This document shows, piece by piece, positions 5,954-11,678 of a stretch of DNA of 15,957 nucleotides. The stretch comes from Methanobrevibacter sp. Its GTDB lineage: Archaea > Methanobacteriota > Methanobacteria > Methanobacteriales > Methanobacteriaceae. The number at the start of each line of letters is the position of its first letter. Position 1 is the first letter of the stretch. The DNA lies in assembly GCA_016838945.1 (NCBI GenBank), contig JADLKP010000030.1, positions 1 through 15,957 of the forward strand. Reading direction: 5' to 3'. The notes below the pieces were generated by a model. That model was not told the origin of the DNA. It was given only the letters and a program-made list of their open reading frames with translations, and ran no database searches. Position numbers and translations under genes: made by a program.

Positions 5954-6068
5954 AAATCAAGCAGGGAGATTAATCTCTCCACTTGATTTTTAGATACAAA
6001 CCAATTATTTCTGTAAGTGCGATTACAAAATAAATAATGGTTTGTATCGCAATCCATTCTATTTTTCA
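5954..6068 (+). ncRNA. Candidate structured RNA with two strong hairpins
   Basis: Hairpin 1: AAATCAAG (5954-5961) pairs with CTTGATTT (5982-5989), topped by a GGAGA-TCTCC stem. Hairpin 2: GATACAAACC (5993-6002) pairs with GGTTTGTATC (6039-6048); after a bulged A, ATTATTT (6004-6010) pairs with AAATAAT (6032-6038); and TGTAA (6012-6016) pairs with TTACA (6023-6027) around a GTGCGA loop. A T-run at 6062-6066 follows. A TATA element lies about 25 bp upstream of the first stem. No open frame or SD-like start is inside, and it does not resemble tRNA, SRP RNA, RNase P RNA, a C/D box RNA or an H/ACA guide (no ACA after the stem). The 22 paired positions of hairpin 2 are far beyond chance even in AT-rich DNA. 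Confidence 0.5.
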
Positions 6069-6153
6069 TCCCCCTATAACAAGCTTGAAGACTATTTTTA
6101 GCCTATTTTAAACTTGTCACATTTAAATATTTATTTTTTGAGTTTATTTATGT

Positions 6154-6217
6154 AATTAGAGAGCATATGGTATGTATTTTTTACTATACATTTCATATGG
6201 TTTATTAAATTCTAATT
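6154..6217. repeat. Long interrupted inverted repeat
   Basis: Nested complementary arms: AATTAGA (6154-6160) with TCTAATT (6211-6217); CATATG (6164-6169) with CATATG (6194-6199); ATGTA (6172-6176) with TACAT (6187-6191). The inner two form a hairpin with a 10-base loop and a 2x2 internal loop. Part of the left arm, TTAGAGAGCATATG (6156-6169), recurs on the opposite strand at 10974-10987. It is about 200 bp upstream of the GTPase start. Confidence 0.55.
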
Positions 6218-6351
6218 AAAGATATTTATTTCATTTTTAGCTTTTAAAAACAATTTGTATTTATTATATTTTTACCAGTTTATCCTTATTTCTTAGTGCT
6301 ATTTTATGAAAATAAAACTATTTTTCAAATAATTTTTTATACTTTTAAAAA

Positions 6352-6364
6352 TAGATATATTAAA
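6352..6364 (+). promoter_or_regulatory. TATA-like promoter of the Obg/YchF gene
   Basis: AGATATATTAAAG lies about 45 bp before the ATG at 6402. A start near 6383 would give a 19-nt leader containing GATGAT at 6393-6398. Confidence 0.4.
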
Positions 6365-6401
6365 GTATTATAATTAAACTTACAATTATTAGGATGATAT
6401 T

Positions 6402-7589
6402 ATGCTTCAAATTGCAGTTACAGGTAAACCGAATGTAGGAAAATCCTCATTTTTCAATTCAGCTACTGCATCTCAAGTGGAAATGGCTAATTATCCATTT
6501 ACAACCATAGATGCAAATAAGGCTGTTGCTCATGTTATCAGTGAATGTCCATGCAAGGAAATGAATGTCACTTGCAACCCACACAACTCCCAGTGCATTG
6601 ATGGAACAAGATTGATTCCAATCGAATTGATTGATGTTGCAGGACTTGTTCCAGGAGCTCACGAAGGTAAAGGACTCGGAAACAAGTTCTTGGATGACTT
6701 GATGCAAGCTAAAGTTTTCATTCATGTTATTGACGCCTCTGGGTCTACTGATGCTGAAGGAAACCCGGTTGATCCAGGTTCACATGACCCATTGGAAGAC
6801 ATTGAGTTTTTAGAGCACGAAATCGTCATGTGGATGTATGGAATCGTTAGCAAGAATTGGGTAAGGCTTATACGTAAGGTTGAAGCTGAACATTTGGACT
6901 TTTCCAAAGTCATTTTTGAGCAATTATCTGGTACTGGTATCCTAATTGAAGATGTAATTGAAGCCTTAAGAACTGTCAGTCCTGATTATGGCAAATGGGA
7001 AGATGAAGACTTGATTGAATTTGTACGCAATCTTTTGAATATTGCAAAACCTTCCCTAGTAATTGCAAATAAGGCAGATTTGCCTGGAGCACGTGAGAAC
7101 ATTGAAAGAATGCAGGAAAAGTATCCTCGTGTTATTCCAACATCTGCAGAATCCGAGCTTGCACTTATGAATGCTACAAGGGCAGGATTGATTTCATACA
7201 TTTCAGGAGACAGCAGTTTTGAAATCATAGATGAAAGCAAATTAAACGCTAATCAAATCAAGGCTTTGGAGTATATCCAAACCAATATCCTTGATGTTTA
7301 TGGCAGCACCGGTATTCAGCAAGCATTAAACACTGCAGTCTTTGACCTTTTGAATATGATTGTAGTCTATCCTGTTGGAGATGAGCACAAGCTCACAGAT
7401 CAAAAGGGAAATGTACTTCCAGATGCTTTCCTTGTTCCTAAAGGTTCCACTCCTCGTGAATTTGCATATATCATTCACACAGATATCGGTGATAAGTTCA
7501 TGCATGCAGTAGATGCAAGAAAGAGCATGAGAATTGCAAGCGATTATGAGCTTCAAGACAGAGATATTATTAAGATTGTTACACATTAA
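6402..7589 (+). CDS. ychF: Obg/YchF-family GTP-binding protein with TGS domain
   Basis: A 395-residue P-loop protein of the archaeal Obg-like branch (MJ1332 type, often named YchF), linked in other organisms to ribosomes and translation. Visible motifs: G1 TGKPNVGKSS (residues 7-16), a TT switch I (PFTTIDANK), G3 DVAGLVPGA (78-86) and G4 NKAD (223-226), with TSAES as the likely G5. The last 80 or so residues form the TGS domain (DAFLVPKGSTPREFAYIIHTDIG ... LQDRDIIKIVTH). A cysteine cluster, CPC at 49-51 plus Cys58 and Cys65, sits between switch I and G3, as in archaeal relatives, and may bind metal. Asn in the NKAD motif favours guanine. ATG 6402 has GATGAT three bases upstream. CfbD follows 59 bp later. 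Confidence 0.92.
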   Translation: MLQIAVTGKPNVGKSSFFNSATASQVEMANYPFTTIDANKAVAHVISECPCKEMNVTCNPHNSQCIDGTRLIPIELIDVAGLVPGAHEGKGLGNKFLDDLMQAKVFIHVIDASGSTDAEGNPVDPGSHDPLEDIEFLEHEIVMWMYGIVSKNWVRLIRKVEAEHLDFSKVIFEQLSGTGILIEDVIEALRTVSPDYGKWEDEDLIEFVRNLLNIAKPSLVIANKADLPGARENIERMQEKYPRVIPTSAESELALMNATRAGLISYISGDSSFEIIDESKLNANQIKALEYIQTNILDVYGSTGIQQALNTAVFDLLNMIVVYPVGDEHKLTDQKGNVLPDAFLVPKGSTPREFAYIIHTDIGDKFMHAVDARKSMRIASDYELQDRDIIKIVTH

Positions 7590-7607
7590 AAGTACTTTGA
7601 TTAATTA

Positions 7608-7617
7608 AAAATATATT
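7608..7617 (+). promoter_or_regulatory. Possible TATA element of cfbD
   Basis: AAATATATTA lies about 35 bp before the start codon, predicting a leader of about 12 nt with the AGGTGAT site. The 59-bp gap could also be read through from the GTPase gene. Confidence 0.3.
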
Positions 7618-7648
7618 AAGATTATTTTATTATTTATTAGGTGATTAA

Positions 7649-8761
7649 ATGATGCATCCACGTCCAAGTCCAATAGCTGCTTCTTTATACACTTTAAGAG
7701 ATTTAAATGCAGATGTAATTGTTATGCATGGGCCACATGGCTGTTGCTTTAGAACAGGAAGGCTCCTCGAAAGTGATGGCGTTAGGGTTGTCACAACTGC
7801 TATGGCTGAAAATGATTTTATTTTAGGTGCTGGCGAAAAGCTTCAAGAAACCTTAGAAGAGGCTTATGATACATTCAATCCAAAATTAATGGGTATTGTA
7901 GGAACTTGTGCAAGTATGATCATTGGTGAAGACTTAAAGGAGCCAATTGAAAACCTTGGTCTTGATTGTGTCATCTTGCCTGTAGAATCTCATGGTGGTT
8001 TCGGTGAAGGTGACAATACTGAAGGAGCTATTGCAGTGCTTAACGCTGCTGTAGAATATGGTGTTATTCCTCAAGAGGAAGCTGATCGTCAAAATGAAAT
8101 GCTAAGGCTTGCAACCCAAGTGGAAAAGACCCGTGGAATGGCACAAGGAAAATACATCAAGCCTAATTTTGGAGATAGCAAGGAAAAGGTTGCAAGAATC
8201 ATTGTCAAAACAATTAAAGAAGGTAAGAATGTAGCATTTGTATTGAATGCTAAAAAGGAAACTTCATATCTCTTTGCAGACATTCTAAATTGTGACTTTT
8301 CCAGATTATTTGATGATGCTAATATTAATTCTAATAAGGACATTGAAAATCTTCATTTCATTGCCAATTTGGATGAAAACATAGGTCTTCCAAGAATAAG
8401 ACAGCATGCTGTAAACATAACCAAAGAATTGGATGATACTGGAATTGATATTGAATGCATCACAGGAGGATTGGATGAATATCCTATCACTCCAAGAAAG
8501 GCAGAGGAATATCTTAAGGAAATCAAGCCAGATTTAGTCATTGTTGCAGGTGTTCCGCATGCATTGTATGTTGAAGAGCTCGACTGCGAAACCATTGCAG
8601 TTACAGACGGTCCAAGACTTGTTCAACCGCTTAATGAATTAGGCTACTCACATGTAATTGCTGAATTAGATGCTCATTCTAAGACATTAGGTGTAGATGA
8701 GATAGTTGATTCTGACTTTGGTATGATGATACGTTCAGTAATTGGATGGGAGCTCGAATAA
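7649..8761 (+). CDS. cfbD: Ni-sirohydrochlorin a,c-diamide reductive cyclase, catalytic subunit CfbD
   Basis: A NifD-like protein of 370 residues. With the reductase CfbC it performs the multi-electron reduction and ring closure that turns Ni-sirohydrochlorin a,c-diamide into 15,17(3)-seco-F430, a late step in making coenzyme F430 for methyl-coenzyme M reductase. Family features: MHPRPSPIAASLYTLRDL at the start, MHGPHGCCFRTGRLL (Cys32, Cys33), GIVGTCASMIIGEDL (Cys87) and PVESHGGFGEGDN. These cysteines are of the type that hold the iron-sulfur cluster between subunits in nitrogenase-like proteins. The C-terminal half has the expected fold (LVIVAGVPHALYVEEL). GGTGAT lies three bases before ATG 7649; a second ATG follows directly and could be used. 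The partner cfbC is not in this window. It marks the organism as a methanogen or close relative. Confidence 0.94.
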   Translation: MMHPRPSPIAASLYTLRDLNADVIVMHGPHGCCFRTGRLLESDGVRVVTTAMAENDFILGAGEKLQETLEEAYDTFNPKLMGIVGTCASMIIGEDLKEPIENLGLDCVILPVESHGGFGEGDNTEGAIAVLNAAVEYGVIPQEEADRQNEMLRLATQVEKTRGMAQGKYIKPNFGDSKEKVARIIVKTIKEGKNVAFVLNAKKETSYLFADILNCDFSRLFDDANINSNKDIENLHFIANLDENIGLPRIRQHAVNITKELDDTGIDIECITGGLDEYPITPRKAEEYLKEIKPDLVIVAGVPHALYVEELDCETIAVTDGPRLVQPLNELGYSHVIAELDAHSKTLGVDEIVDSDFGMMIRSVIGWELE

Positions 8762-8820
8762 AATTAATATTTATTTAATCAACTATCAGTTTAATTTATT
8801 GTTATTTTAATTTAAATCAT

Positions 8821-8857
8821 GGAAAAATTTTTTCCAAAAATAGTTTAGTATAATAAA
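8821..8857 (+). promoter_or_regulatory. hisH promoter with an adjacent 15-bp perfect palindrome
   Basis: GGAAAAATTTTTTCC (8821-8835) is perfectly self-complementary around a central T. It lies about 14 bp upstream of a TATA-like TATAATAAA (8849-8857), in the position of a regulator-binding site. A start near 8878 would give a short leader with AGGTAAT (8887-8893). It may instead be a terminator hairpin for cfbD, which ends 60 bp upstream. Confidence 0.42.
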
Positions 8858-8896
8858 CTTAAAATAAATCTAATTTCAAATTTTGCAGGTAATTTT

Positions 8897-9490
8897 ATGA
8901 TTACAGTTATTGATTATAAAAGTGGAAATCTTAGAAGCATTTCCAATAGTTTTAAGAAGATAGGTTCAGAAGCAATCATTACAGATGATCCATCAGAGAT
9001 AGCCAATGCTAAACATCTTGTTCTTCCAGGTGTAGGTGCTTTCGGAACTGCTATGGAGAATATTGAACCTTATAAGGATCTTATTTTCGAGCATATTGAT
9101 GATGGAAAACCATTTTTAGGTATTTGCTTAGGGCTTCAAGTTCTTTTATCCTCAAGTGAAGAATCTCCGGGAGTGAAAGGACTCGATATTTTCAAAGGAC
9201 ATGTTGCAAAGATTCCTGAAGGTAGAAAAATACCTCATATGGGTTGGAATCAAATCAAGCAAACAAAGGATTGTCCTATTTTAGAAGGTGTAGACGGCAA
9301 GGACTTTTACTTTGTACACTCTTATCATGCAGTGCTTGATGATAGTGAAAATCTATCTGCAACAGCTGATTATGGATTTGATGTAACTGCTGCAGTATCC
9401 AAGGATAATGTATTTGCAACTCAATTCCACCCAGAAAAAAGCGGAGTTCCAGGTTTGAAAATACTTAAGAACTTTGTTAATTTGGAATAA
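8897..9490 (+). CDS. hisH: Imidazole glycerol phosphate synthase, glutaminase subunit HisH
   Basis: The class I glutamine amidotransferase subunit of histidine biosynthesis. It releases ammonia from glutamine and passes it to HisF, which forms imidazole glycerol phosphate and AICAR. It has 197 residues, normal for HisH. The catalytic triad is visible: Cys77 in GICLGLQ, His178 and Glu180 in QFHPEKSG. Other signatures are MITVIDYKSGNLRSI at the start, LPGVGAFGTAM for the oxyanion loop region, PHMGWNQI and FYFVHSYHA. AGGTAAT lies just before ATG 8897. No other his gene is adjacent, which is common in archaea where histidine genes are scattered. A tandem array begins right after the stop codon. 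Confidence 0.97.
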   Translation: MITVIDYKSGNLRSISNSFKKIGSEAIITDDPSEIANAKHLVLPGVGAFGTAMENIEPYKDLIFEHIDDGKPFLGICLGLQVLLSSSEESPGVKGLDIFKGHVAKIPEGRKIPHMGWNQIKQTKDCPILEGVDGKDFYFVHSYHAVLDDSENLSATADYGFDVTAAVSKDNVFATQFHPEKSGVPGLKILKNFVNLE

Positions 9491-9495
9491 ATTTA

Positions 9496-9684
9496 ATTAT
9501 TCTATTTTTAATTTTTATTCTTTTTCAATTTATTCTATTTTTAATTTTTATTCTTTTTCAATTTATTCTAATTTTAATTTTTATTCTTTTTCAATTTATT
9601 CTAATTTTAATTTTTATTCTTTTTCAATTTATTCTAATTTTAATTTTTATTCTTTTTCAATTTATTCTAATTTTAATTTTTATA
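9496..9684 (+). repeat. 33-bp T-rich tandem array after hisH, 5.7 copies
   Basis: Units start at 9496, 9529, 9562, 9595, 9628 and 9661 (last one partial). Each contains TTTTTATTCTTTTTCAA and TTATTCTA. The first two copies read CTATTTTTA and the later ones CTAATTTTA, so the array grew from two variants. The period is a multiple of three, so one frame stays open as an 11-residue repeat, but its start lies inside hisH without a convincing ribosome-binding site. Each unit carries several T5 runs, so it could act as a multiplied terminator. Confidence 0.93.
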
Positions 9685-9714
9685 TTCTATTTCATTTTTT
9701 TATAAAAAACTTTA

Positions 9715-9726
9715 TTTATTATAAAA
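9715..9726 (+). promoter_or_regulatory. TATA-like promoter of the thioredoxin-fold/CcdA pair
   Basis: TTTATTATAAAA lies about 43 bp before the ATG at 9764, giving an expected start near 9745 and a leader of about 19 nt that keeps the GGGGGA ribosome-binding site (9753-9758). Confidence 0.42.
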
Positions 9727-9763
9727 TCTAAGTATTATTAAATTCATAATTTGGGGGAAAAAG

Positions 9764-10204
9764 ATGGAATTAAGAAACTTGGTAATAATTTCAATCATTA
9801 CACTATTTTTAATGAGCGGATTTATTGTATCTGTTAGTGCGGAAAATGCTTATTATGATAAATATATTGATGGTTTAAATGTAAGTTTTGATTTGGAGCA
9901 ATCTTTAAAGGATGCTAAATTAGAAAATAAGACTGTCATGGTCATTTTTGATCAAAAATCCTGTGTTTATTGTGAGATACTTAAAGAAAATACTTTAACT
10001 GATTCTAAAGTTCAGGATGCTATAAATGAAAAGTATATCCCTACTATTGTGGATGTAAATAAAAATCCTATGATAGCAAGTAATTATAATGTGTATGGGA
10101 CTCCAACTGTGGTATTTGTCAGTGGAGATGAGGATTTCGTTTATCAAATCGATGGATATTTAGATGCTGAAGAATTCTTGGATGAACTTGAACAAATTGA
10201 ATAA
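9764..10204 (+). CDS. Membrane-anchored or secreted thioredoxin-fold protein
   Basis: 146 residues. Residues about 5-26 are a hydrophobic signal or anchor (LVIISIITLFLMSGFIVSVSA), possibly cleaved after SVSA. The rest is a thioredoxin-like domain: strand VMVIFDQ, the redox motif CVYC (Cys67, Cys70), strand PTIVDVN, and a cis-proline loop YGTPT (Pro114) before VVFVSGDEDFVYQIDGYL. The protein should face outside the cell membrane and reduce or exchange disulfides there. The CcdA-type membrane protein 52 bp downstream is the natural electron donor, so the two probably form an operon. The signal region and the CxxC make the class clear, but the substrate is unknown. GGGGGA lies five bases upstream of ATG 9764, a more G-rich site than those of the core genes. 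Confidence 0.85.
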   Translation: MELRNLVIISIITLFLMSGFIVSVSAENAYYDKYIDGLNVSFDLEQSLKDAKLENKTVMVIFDQKSCVYCEILKENTLTDSKVQDAINEKYIPTIVDVNKNPMIASNYNVYGTPTVVFVSGDEDFVYQIDGYLDAEEFLDELEQIE

Positions 10205-10250
10205 TTTAATTTAATTTAATTTATTTTAATTTATTTTAATTTAATATGGT
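10202..10250 (+). repeat. Short TTTAA and TTATTTTAAT repeats between the redox genes
   Basis: About four TTTAA units are followed by two to three TTATTTTAAT decamers, directly after the thioredoxin-fold gene's stop codon. They are low-complexity DNA and leave only the GGTGAT ribosome-binding site before the CcdA gene. Confidence 0.7.
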
Positions 10251-10256
10251 GATGTT

Positions 10257-10877
10257 ATGGAGATAATGCCTATTATTTCATTTTTTACAGGAGTAATTTC
10301 AATATTATCTCCTTGTATCATACCTACCATACCAATAATTGTAGGTTTTAGTCTAAAAGCCAAATCAAAAGCAGAGATATTGTCTTTCATCATTGGATTA
10401 TTTAGCATTTTCACTCTCATCATATTTTTGACAGGGTTCTTTACAGCTATTCTCTATAGATATATCATTTATGTAAGGGTCATTGCTGCGATTCTTTTAT
10501 TGATTATAGGAATGCTGATGTTTTTTGATTATAATTTGCCCGTTAAATCAATCAGTGCTAAAATAGGGGAAGGCATAGTCAATTCATTTGTTTTAGGATT
10601 CTTGACTTCAATCGCTTGGGCAGATTGCTATAGTGCATACCTTATTTCTCTTATAACATTGCTTGTAAGTTCAAACAGCCCATTATATGCAGTTGGAAAC
10701 ATACTTATTTACGTTTTAGGATTTGCATTGACATTGCTTCTCTTATGTTTGGCAATTTCAAGAATCGATTTGGAGAAATTGATTTCCAAGGCAACTTATA
10801 TCCCTAAAACATTTGCTATTTTAATCATTATTGGGGCTGTTTATTTGCTTTGTGGTAGTTTACAAGTGTTTTTATGA
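10257..10877 (+). CDS. ccdA: CcdA-type cytochrome c biogenesis/thiol reductant transporter
   Basis: 206 residues with about six predicted membrane helices, the size of a minimal CcdA (DsbD transmembrane domain). CcdA carries reducing equivalents from cytoplasmic thioredoxin across the membrane to an outside thioredoxin-like partner through two membrane cysteines. The first is Cys20 in the classic first-helix motif LSPCIIPTIPI. The second is probably Cys124 in IAWADCYSAYL, where many relatives have a second Pro-Cys motif; here Asp precedes the Cys. Helices lie about at 5-30, 40-65, 72-92, 108-138, 142-167 and 184-204. ATG 10257 is preceded by GGTGAT three bases upstream. The thioredoxin-fold gene just upstream is the likely partner. 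Which extracytoplasmic protein is finally reduced cannot be told from this window. Confidence 0.86.
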   Translation: MEIMPIISFFTGVISILSPCIIPTIPIIVGFSLKAKSKAEILSFIIGLFSIFTLIIFLTGFFTAILYRYIIYVRVIAAILLLIIGMLMFFDYNLPVKSISAKIGEGIVNSFVLGFLTSIAWADCYSAYLISLITLLVSSNSPLYAVGNILIYVLGFALTLLLLCLAISRIDLEKLISKATYIPKTFAILIIIGAVYLLCGSLQVFL

Positions 10878-11083
10878 TGGAAAGATTCTCTTTTAATTTT
10901 TACTATTTTTGCCTTAAACTCATTATTTTTACTTTTTTTTAGATATAGTAAAATATACACGAATATTTATTTTCATATGCTCTCTAAATTTATTTATTTT
11001 AAAAAATACAAGTATTATATAAGGAGTATTTAAAAAAAGTTTATTATAATGAGTATAAAAGGATTTAAAGCAATTTAAAAATA

Positions 11084-11105
11084 TTTATATATGATGAAAT
11101 CATAT
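11084..11105 (+). promoter_or_regulatory. TATA element overlapped by an inverted repeat
   Basis: TTTATATAT (11084-11092) overlaps the inverted repeat ATATGAT / GAA / ATCATAT (11089-11105). Such overlap is typical of archaeal repressor sites that block TATA-binding protein. No gene follows within 180 bp, so it would drive the candidate RNA below. Confidence 0.38.
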
Positions 11106-11111
11106 TTATAA

Positions 11112-11199
11112 TTAACAGTAATTGTTACTGTTTAATAACCTATGTATATTATGGTTGAAAAAGGGTAATGCTACATTTTTATATCCTTTTTCTTTTTTT
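11112..11199 (+). ncRNA. Candidate small RNA ending in an intrinsic-type terminator
   Basis: Starting about 25 bp after the TATA element, three stems follow in order: AACAGTAA (11114-11121) with TTACTGTT (11125-11132); AACC (11137-11140) with GGTT (11153-11156); and a 10-bp stem, 11158-11167 with 11182-11191 (AAAAAGG with CCTTTTT plus three further pairs), followed by a T-rich run. The last stem plus T-run looks like a classical terminator. The first inverted repeat could instead be a DNA operator. No frame longer than eight codons is present. The RNA call rests on promoter, stem and terminator spacing only. Confidence 0.35.
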
Positions 11200-11295
11200 A
11201 CTTTTTATTCATTTTTTCAATTTTAATGCTCTATTTTTAAAAGTTTTATATTATTTACCAAAAACAGAAAACTCATAATATACTTAGGTGAAAAA

Positions 11296-11370
11296 TTGAG
11301 ATTGATAACATTTTTCTTTATATTTTTCCCTATATTTATGGGAGGTGAGTTTGAATGCTGGCACTTTTAG
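11296..11370 (+). CDS. Possible 24-aa leader peptide overlapping the next gene
   Basis: A TTG at 11296 follows AGGTGA (11286-11291) by four bases and opens 24 codons, a hydrophobic stretch (LITFFFIFFPIFMGG) ending ECWHF and stop TAG at 11368-11370. It overlaps the start of the next gene by 16 bases in a different frame, and the ribosome-binding site of that gene lies inside it. A TATA-like TTTTATATTATT (about 11243-11254) is suitably placed. It could couple or regulate translation of the 72-aa protein, or be chance. Confidence 0.25.
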   Translation: MRLITFFFIFFPIFMGGEFECWHF

Positions 11371-11573
11371 TGTTTATTGCATATTTAATTTTATGCATGA
11401 ATGCATTCTTTAACTTACTTTATCAATGTAAATTAGATTTTATACGAACTCATGAAAAAAGGTTTTTTCTTTACATTATTTCTAGAAGAGTAGCATATTT
11501 TAGGAATATAGTTTCTGTTTTTTCCTTTTTAATTTTTTCCACAATACAAAATCAAACATTATATACTGAATAA
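11355..11573 (+). CDS. Unrecognised 72-aa membrane protein
   Basis: No family was recognised. The protein has one clear membrane helix at residues about 2-24 (LALLVFIAYLILCMNAFFNLL), a basic middle section (THEKRFFLYIISRRVAYFRN) and a second hydrophobic stretch at about 50-63 (IVSVFSFLIFSTI). The best support is a near-perfect ribosome-binding site, GGAGGTGA at 11341-11348, six bases before ATG 11355, the strongest in the window. The end, QNQTLYTE, is polar. It may be a short integral membrane protein, or a truncated remnant of a longer one. It lies alone, 105 bp before the NifU-like gene. Confidence 0.48.
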   Translation: MLALLVFIAYLILCMNAFFNLLYQCKLDFIRTHEKRFFLYIISRRVAYFRNIVSVFSFLIFSTIQNQTLYTE

Positions 11574-11678
11574 AACAAATATAAATACATAAAGATTATA
11601 AAATTATTAAATTTTTTTATCATTTTTAATAATTTAAATAATTTAAAATAATTCTAAGATTTTTAAGTGGAGATTGAA
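11574..11678 (+). promoter_or_regulatory. Promoter region of the NifU-like/GGGtGRT pair
   Basis: An AT-rich spacer of 105 bp with a TATA-like ATTATAAAATTATT (about 11594-11607) and a run of seven T. The expected leader is about 50 nt. The ribosome-binding site is GTGGAGAT at 11667-11674. Confidence 0.3.

Larger units (their letters stand above)
5611..6401. other. 800-bp spacer with candidate RNA, micro-ORF and inverted repeats
   Basis: No long gene is present on either strand. From left to right: three TAGCTATTT repeats in T-rich sequence (about 5658-5705), a candidate 38-aa minus-strand peptide (5782-5898), a bidirectional TATA element (5928-5940), a candidate structured RNA (5954-6068), a long inverted repeat (6154-6217), and the promoter of the GTPase gene (about 6352-6364). 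Confidence 0.6.
10878..11354. other. Spacer with candidate small RNA and a leader-type frame
   Basis: No long gene was seen. It contains a copy of CATATGCTCTCTAA (10974-10987) that matches 6156-6169 on the other strand, a very short frame MSIKGFKAI (11050-11079) without a ribosome-binding site, a TATA-like element with inverted repeats and a terminator (11084-11199), and a TTG-initiated 24-codon frame (11296-11370). Confidence 0.6.

Noticed and set aside
5954..6048. Hairpins as ends of an IS200/IS605-type or MITE element.
   Set aside because: No transposase remnant, no target duplication and no second copy of the stems within the window.
5993..6048. An H/ACA guide RNA, since nop10 is close by.
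   Set aside because: The stem has no large internal pocket, and no ACA follows the 3' side at the required place.
9496..9684. A CRISPR array.
   Set aside because: Units adjoin each other directly without unique spacers, and no cas gene is present. It is a plain tandem repeat, as are the 27-, 31- and 32-bp arrays.
9474..9731. An 85-codon open frame made of 11-residue repeats (IYSNFNFYSFS type).
   Set aside because: It begins inside the end of hisH, has no convincing ribosome-binding site, and is open only because the 33-bp repeat is a multiple of three. I treat it as a tandem array.
11050..11079. A nine-codon frame, MSIKGFKAI.
   Set aside because: Too short, without a ribosome-binding site at proper spacing, and not linked to a following gene.
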